The notes under the pieces: generated by a model | What the model was told of the DNA's origin: nothing | The model's database searches: none | Seen by the model: the letters and a program-made list of their open reading frames with translations, nothing else | Position numbers and translations under genes: made by a program | Assembly: GCA_934654605.1 (NCBI GenBank) | Contig: CAKUGH010000006.1 | Span: 1-54,272 of the forward strand | Reading direction: 5' to 3' | DNA length: 54,272 nucleotides | Origin: an uncultured Collinsella sp. | GTDB taxonomy: Bacteria; Actinomycetota; Coriobacteriia; Coriobacteriales; Coriobacteriaceae | Shown: positions 51,347 through 54,272 of the stretch, piece after piece | How positions within the stretch are numbered: position 1 is the stretch's first letter | Layout of the letters: the number at the start of each line of letters is the position of its first letter

Positions 51347-52888
51347 ATGTCGTTGAACCTGGGCAGCCTGGGCATGGAAGATGCCTCGTTTAACTTTGGC
51401 GGTTCCTACATCATGGCGCTCGACTGCGGCACCACCTCGGTACTTGCGACCATCGTCGACGAGTACGGATGCATCGTCGCGCAGGCACGTCGCAGCGTCA
51501 AAACCAGCTTCCCGCGCCCCGGCTGGGTGGAGCAGGATCCCACGGAGGTGCTTGCCAGCCAGATCGGCGTGATGATGGAGGTCCAGTTTAAGAGCGGTAT
51601 CCATTCTGACCGCATTGCCGCCATCGGTATCTCCAACCAGCGCGAGACCACGGTGGTGTGGGACCGCATAAGCGGCCAACCCATCTATAACGCCATCGTG
51701 TGGCAATGCCGTCGCACCGCACCTCTGATTGACGAGCTGGTCGAGCAGGGCGCAGAAGAGCTGGTGCGCTCCCGCACGGGGCTTACGCTCGACCCGTATT
51801 TCTCGGCCTCCAAGGTGCAGTGGATTCTCGATAACGTCGACGGTGCGCGTGAGAGCGCGGCGGCGGGCGACCTCATGTTCGGCACCATCGACACCTGGCT
51901 CATCTACAACCTCACCGGCGGTCAGGTCTTTGCCACCGACTACACCAATGCCAGCCGCACCGCGCTCTTTAATATCCATGCGCTCGATTGGGACGACGAT
52001 CTGTTGGCGCTTTTCGACGTCCCGCGTTCCATGATGCCCGAGGTTCGTTGGAGCTCGGGCGACTACGGCCGCGTCGCGAGCGACATCATGACCAACATGC
52101 CACCCATCATGGGCGTGGCGGGCGATCAGCAGGCGTCGCTATTCGGCCACTGCTGCTTCCATCCCGGCCAGACCAAAAACACCTATGGCACGGGTTGCTT
52201 TATGCTCATGAATACCGGCGACGAGATCGTCGAATCCAAGAACGGTCTGGTCTCCACGATCGGTATCGCCGCGGACGGCAAGATCAGCTATGCGCTCGAG
52301 GGTTCTATCTTTGCCGCCGGCTCCACCATGAACTGGCTGCGCAACAACATGGGCATCATCTCGAGCGTGAGCGAGTCCGCGCAGCTCGCCGCTTCGATCA
52401 ACGACAACGAGGGCTGCTACTTCGTCCCCGCCTTCGCGGGCCTGGGCGCTCCCTGGTGGGACCCGCGTGCTCGCGGTATCGTGTGCGGCCTGACCGGTGC
52501 CTCGAGTCGCGCGACCATTGTGCGTGCGGCCTGCGAGTCCATGGCCTACCAGAGTTATGACGTGCTGCGCGCCATGGAGCAGGACGTGGGACTTTCGATT
52601 GAGCGCCTGTCCGTCGATGGCGGCGCCTCGCGCAACGAGTTCATCATGCAATTCCAGGCCGATCTGCTGGATATTCCCGTGCTGCAGTGCGAGACGGTGG
52701 AGACCACGGCGATTGGCGCCGCGTACTTGGCGGGCCTTGCCGTTGGCTATTGGGAGGATTTGGAGGAGCTGGAGCAAAACGCTCAGATCGTCAAAATCTT
52801 CCATCCTCACATGTCCGCCGAGCGCCGTGAGAGCAACCTCGCTGGTTGGCGTGATGCCGTCAAGCGCTCGCTCAGCACCGCTCAGTAG
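51347..52888 (+). CDS. glpK: Glycerol kinase
   Basis: 513 residues of the FGGY family. The first ~20 residues are an extra segment before MALDCGTTSVLATIV, the ATP-binding phosphate loop. ISNQRETTVVWD, WQCRRTA, GDQQASLFGH and NTYGTGCFML are conserved. It converts glycerol and ATP to glycerol-3-phosphate. The usual GlpF and GlpD genes are not nearby, and it is placed behind tsaC. The ATG at 51347 has a GGAAAGG ribosome site. Confidence 0.95.
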   Translation: MSLNLGSLGMEDASFNFGGSYIMALDCGTTSVLATIVDEYGCIVAQARRSVKTSFPRPGWVEQDPTEVLASQIGVMMEVQFKSGIHSDRIAAIGISNQRETTVVWDRISGQPIYNAIVWQCRRTAPLIDELVEQGAEELVRSRTGLTLDPYFSASKVQWILDNVDGARESAAAGDLMFGTIDTWLIYNLTGGQVFATDYTNASRTALFNIHALDWDDDLLALFDVPRSMMPEVRWSSGDYGRVASDIMTNMPPIMGVAGDQQASLFGHCCFHPGQTKNTYGTGCFMLMNTGDEIVESKNGLVSTIGIAADGKISYALEGSIFAAGSTMNWLRNNMGIISSVSESAQLAASINDNEGCYFVPAFAGLGAPWWDPRARGIVCGLTGASSRATIVRAACESMAYQSYDVLRAMEQDVGLSIERLSVDGGASRNEFIMQFQADLLDIPVLQCETVETTAIGAAYLAGLAVGYWEDLEELEQNAQIVKIFHPHMSAERRESNLAGWRDAVKRSLSTAQ

Positions 52889-53011
52889 GGTTGCGACGGG
52901 GCACTCGATACAGCAAACCGTTAAACTTATGCACGGCGCGCGGCAACAACATCGCCATGCGCCGTGCCAGCAAGGCCGTCTTCCGGCCGCAACGAAAGGG
53001 GCAACCAACCC

Positions 53012-53659
53012 ATGACCGTCACCTACGATACGTCCCGTGTGACCCTTGTCGATCACCCGCTCGTCCAGCACAAGCTATCGATTCTGCGCGACAAGAACAC
53101 CGGCACCAACCAGTTCCGCCAGCTCGTGCGTGAGCTTGCGCTTTTTGACGGCTACGAGGCCATGCGCGATCTGCCCATGGAAGACGTCGAGGTTGAGACC
53201 CCCATCACCACCGCAACGTTTAAGCAGCTTGCCGGCAAAAAGCTCGCTATCGTTCCCATTCTGCGTGCAGGCCTTGGCATGGTCGATGGCATCCTCGATT
53301 TGGTGCCTTCCGCTCGCGTGGGCCATATCGGCATGGAGCGCGACGAGGTTACCCACGAGCCGCACGAGTACTACTGCAAGATGCCCAAGGACATCGACCA
53401 GCGCATCTGCCTGGTTGTCGACCCCATGCTCGCTACGGGCGGCTCGGCCGAGATGGCCATCAGCTACCTGCGCGAGCGCGGTGTCAAGGATATCCGCATG
53501 CTGTGCATCGTCGCTGCGCCCGAGGGCCTCAAATCGCTGACCGAGAAGGATCCCGACGTGCACATTTACACCTGCGCTATCGACGACCATCTCAACGAGG
53601 CCGCCTACATCGTTCCCGGCCTGGGCGACGCCGGCGACCGCATCTACGGCACGCTCTAG
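53012..53659 (+). CDS. upp: Uracil phosphoribosyltransferase
   Basis: 215 residues, the usual Upp length. The PRPP loop [12 protein letters not shown], the [11 protein letters not shown] segment and the C-terminal uracil-binding [16 protein letters not shown] are all present. It makes UMP from uracil and PRPP. It precedes the ATP-synthase genes, a common order. The ATG at 53012 follows a GAAAGGGG ribosome site. Confidence 0.96.
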   Translation: MTVTYDTSRVTLVDHPLVQHKLSILRDKNTGTNQFRQLVRELALFDGYEAMRDLPMEDVEVETPITTATFKQLAGKKLAIVPILRAGLGMVDGILDLVPSARVGHIGMERDEVTHEPHEYYCKMPKDIDQRICLVVDPMLATGGSAEMAISYLRERGVKDIRMLCIVAAPEGLKSLTEKDPDVHIYTCAIDDHLNEAAYIVPGLGDAGDRIYGTL

Positions 53660-53850
53660 TCGTTGGGCCTTGTCGGCTACGGTCACAAATACGAAGAAAT
53701 GGTGCGCGCGGGCGAGCAAAAGACGTCCACGCGCACTCCTGTTAACGGACGTTTAGCCCTGAGGGGTTCGAGAAAAACGTATTACCTACCTGCGGGATAA
53801 AGAAGGTCTTAAGAAAACGTACAGCTGCGTATTAACCGATGCTTTTTCGG

Positions 53851-53878
53851 TTGTACTTTAGCGATTGGCTCGTACAAT
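53851..53878 (+). promoter_or_regulatory. Putative promoter of the atp operon
   Basis: TTGTAC (53851-53856), a 16-base spacer and TACAAT (53873-53878). The start of transcription would be near 53885, which rules out a start codon at 53865 for the next gene. Confidence 0.6.
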
Positions 53879-53939
53879 AGTCACCAATGTTTGGCGGGAA
53901 CTGTTCTGGGAAGCGTTAAAAAGGAAAGTGAGGACGCCA

Positions 53940-54251
53940 GTGTTTCAGATAGCCGATCTGTTCGCTATCGTTGCAGGCGCTATCGCGGGCGCGGTCGCCT
54001 TTCTCCCCTTTGTCTTTACGCTCAAGCCGGTTCTTGACGATAAACAGAATGCGGACATGCTCAAGGGCATGGTGAGTCTCGCGGTCTCGGCGATCGCGTT
54101 GCTTGTCTTTACCTTGGTTGTGTTCGCGTTGTTCGGAGAGGCATTTCGCATGTTCCTCCTGGGCGAGGCGATCGGCTTCGTGGCCTTTATGGCCGCCTGC
54201 ACGGTTCGTGTCGCCAAGGCGCTGCGAGATCCTCATGAGGTCGAAAGGTAA
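53940..54251 (+). CDS. atpI: AtpI-like small membrane protein
   Basis: About 103 residues with three to four membrane helices (LFAIVAGAIAGAVAFLPFVF, MVSLAVSAIALLVFTLVVFALF, MFLLGEAIGFVAFMAACTV). Position directly before the likely atpB start supports the ATP synthase protein I role, an accessory for c-ring assembly or Mg2+ handling. A GTG at 53940 has a GTGAGGA ribosome site and gives MFQIADLF; a GTG at 53928 is the alternative. Confidence 0.65.
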   Translation: MFQIADLFAIVAGAIAGAVAFLPFVFTLKPVLDDKQNADMLKGMVSLAVSAIALLVFTLVVFALFGEAFRMFLLGEAIGFVAFMAACTVRVAKALRDPHEVER

Positions 54252-54254
54252 GTC

Positions 54255-54272
54255 GTGGAAATTTTTGAAAAG
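54255..54272 (+). CDS. atpB: Start of next gene, probably atpB (partial)
   Basis: A GTG at 54255, three bases after the atpI stop and behind AAAGG, opens MEIFEK, which runs off the window. The identity as ATP synthase subunit a is inferred only from gene order. Confidence 0.45.

Noticed and set aside
53865..53939. TTG at 53865 as the atpI start
   Set aside because: It lies between the likely -35 and -10 boxes of the atp promoter and has no ribosome site.
1..54272. tRNA or rRNA genes in the intergenic gaps
   Set aside because: I looked through each gap for cloverleaf-like stems with a TTCGA arm and CCA-type ends, and for rRNA cores, and saw none.

Overview
The window looks like chromosomal DNA of a Coriobacteriia actinobacterium, most likely a Collinsella-type gut commensal. 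The evidence is high-GC coding DNA, an LTA-synthase-type polymerase, a sortase-anchored surface protein, abundant PTS/GH4 sugar genes, and the order prfA-prmC-(hicAB)-tsaC-glpK-upp-atpI-atpB. The species assignment is inferred from gene content; no database search was made. I see no rRNA, tRNA, CRISPR array, transposase or prophage.

Layout. 1-5 kb: the 3' part of a LANTG-anchored surface protein, a long nested inverted repeat, an LTA-synthase-like polymerase on the minus strand, and a nitroreductase. 5-10 kb: a potassium module made of kup, a 64-residue membrane protein, and a KdpD/KdpE-like pair whose kinase lacks the usual N-terminal sensor domains. 10-16 kb: an RlmKL fusion whose RlmL half has lost its NPPY motif, a HAD phosphatase, a transaldolase, and a zinc-ribbon/DUF6273 membrane protein broken by a one-base frameshift in a C7 tract. 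16-23 kb: tex, then an SDR-MFS-Gfo/Idh operon read away from its own LysR regulator. 23-29 kb: a MarR-controlled heterodimeric ABC exporter, a pyridoxal-kinase-family gene overlapping a small Cys-rich gene, and a low-molecular-weight tyrosine phosphatase.

29-37 kb: two complete alpha-glucoside modules face each other tail to tail. Each has an RpiR regulator, a GH4 6-phospho-alpha-glucosidase and an EIICB permease. 37-42 kb: an MFS exporter is divergent from an unusual fusion of an LpdD-like (prenylated-flavin chaperone type) domain with a type-1 IPP isomerase domain that has Ala at the catalytic Cys position. An anchored unknown protein and an aldose-1-epimerase follow. 42-46.5 kb: a polar amino-acid ABC transporter (Tat-type lipoprotein, extended permease, ATPase) and an M20 peptidase. 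46.5-54.3 kb: the prfA-prmC-tsaC-glpK-upp-atp block, interrupted by a low-GC island and a hicAB toxin-antitoxin pair.

Intergenic regions carry several dispersed hairpin families: a TGTGACAAAGGGAC palindrome (4 copies), a GGGACGTTCCTTTTCT unit (two 47-bp near-identical copies plus partial ones), a GAGCGTGGATTTTCTCCC unit (7 copies at two loci), and single long inverted repeats.
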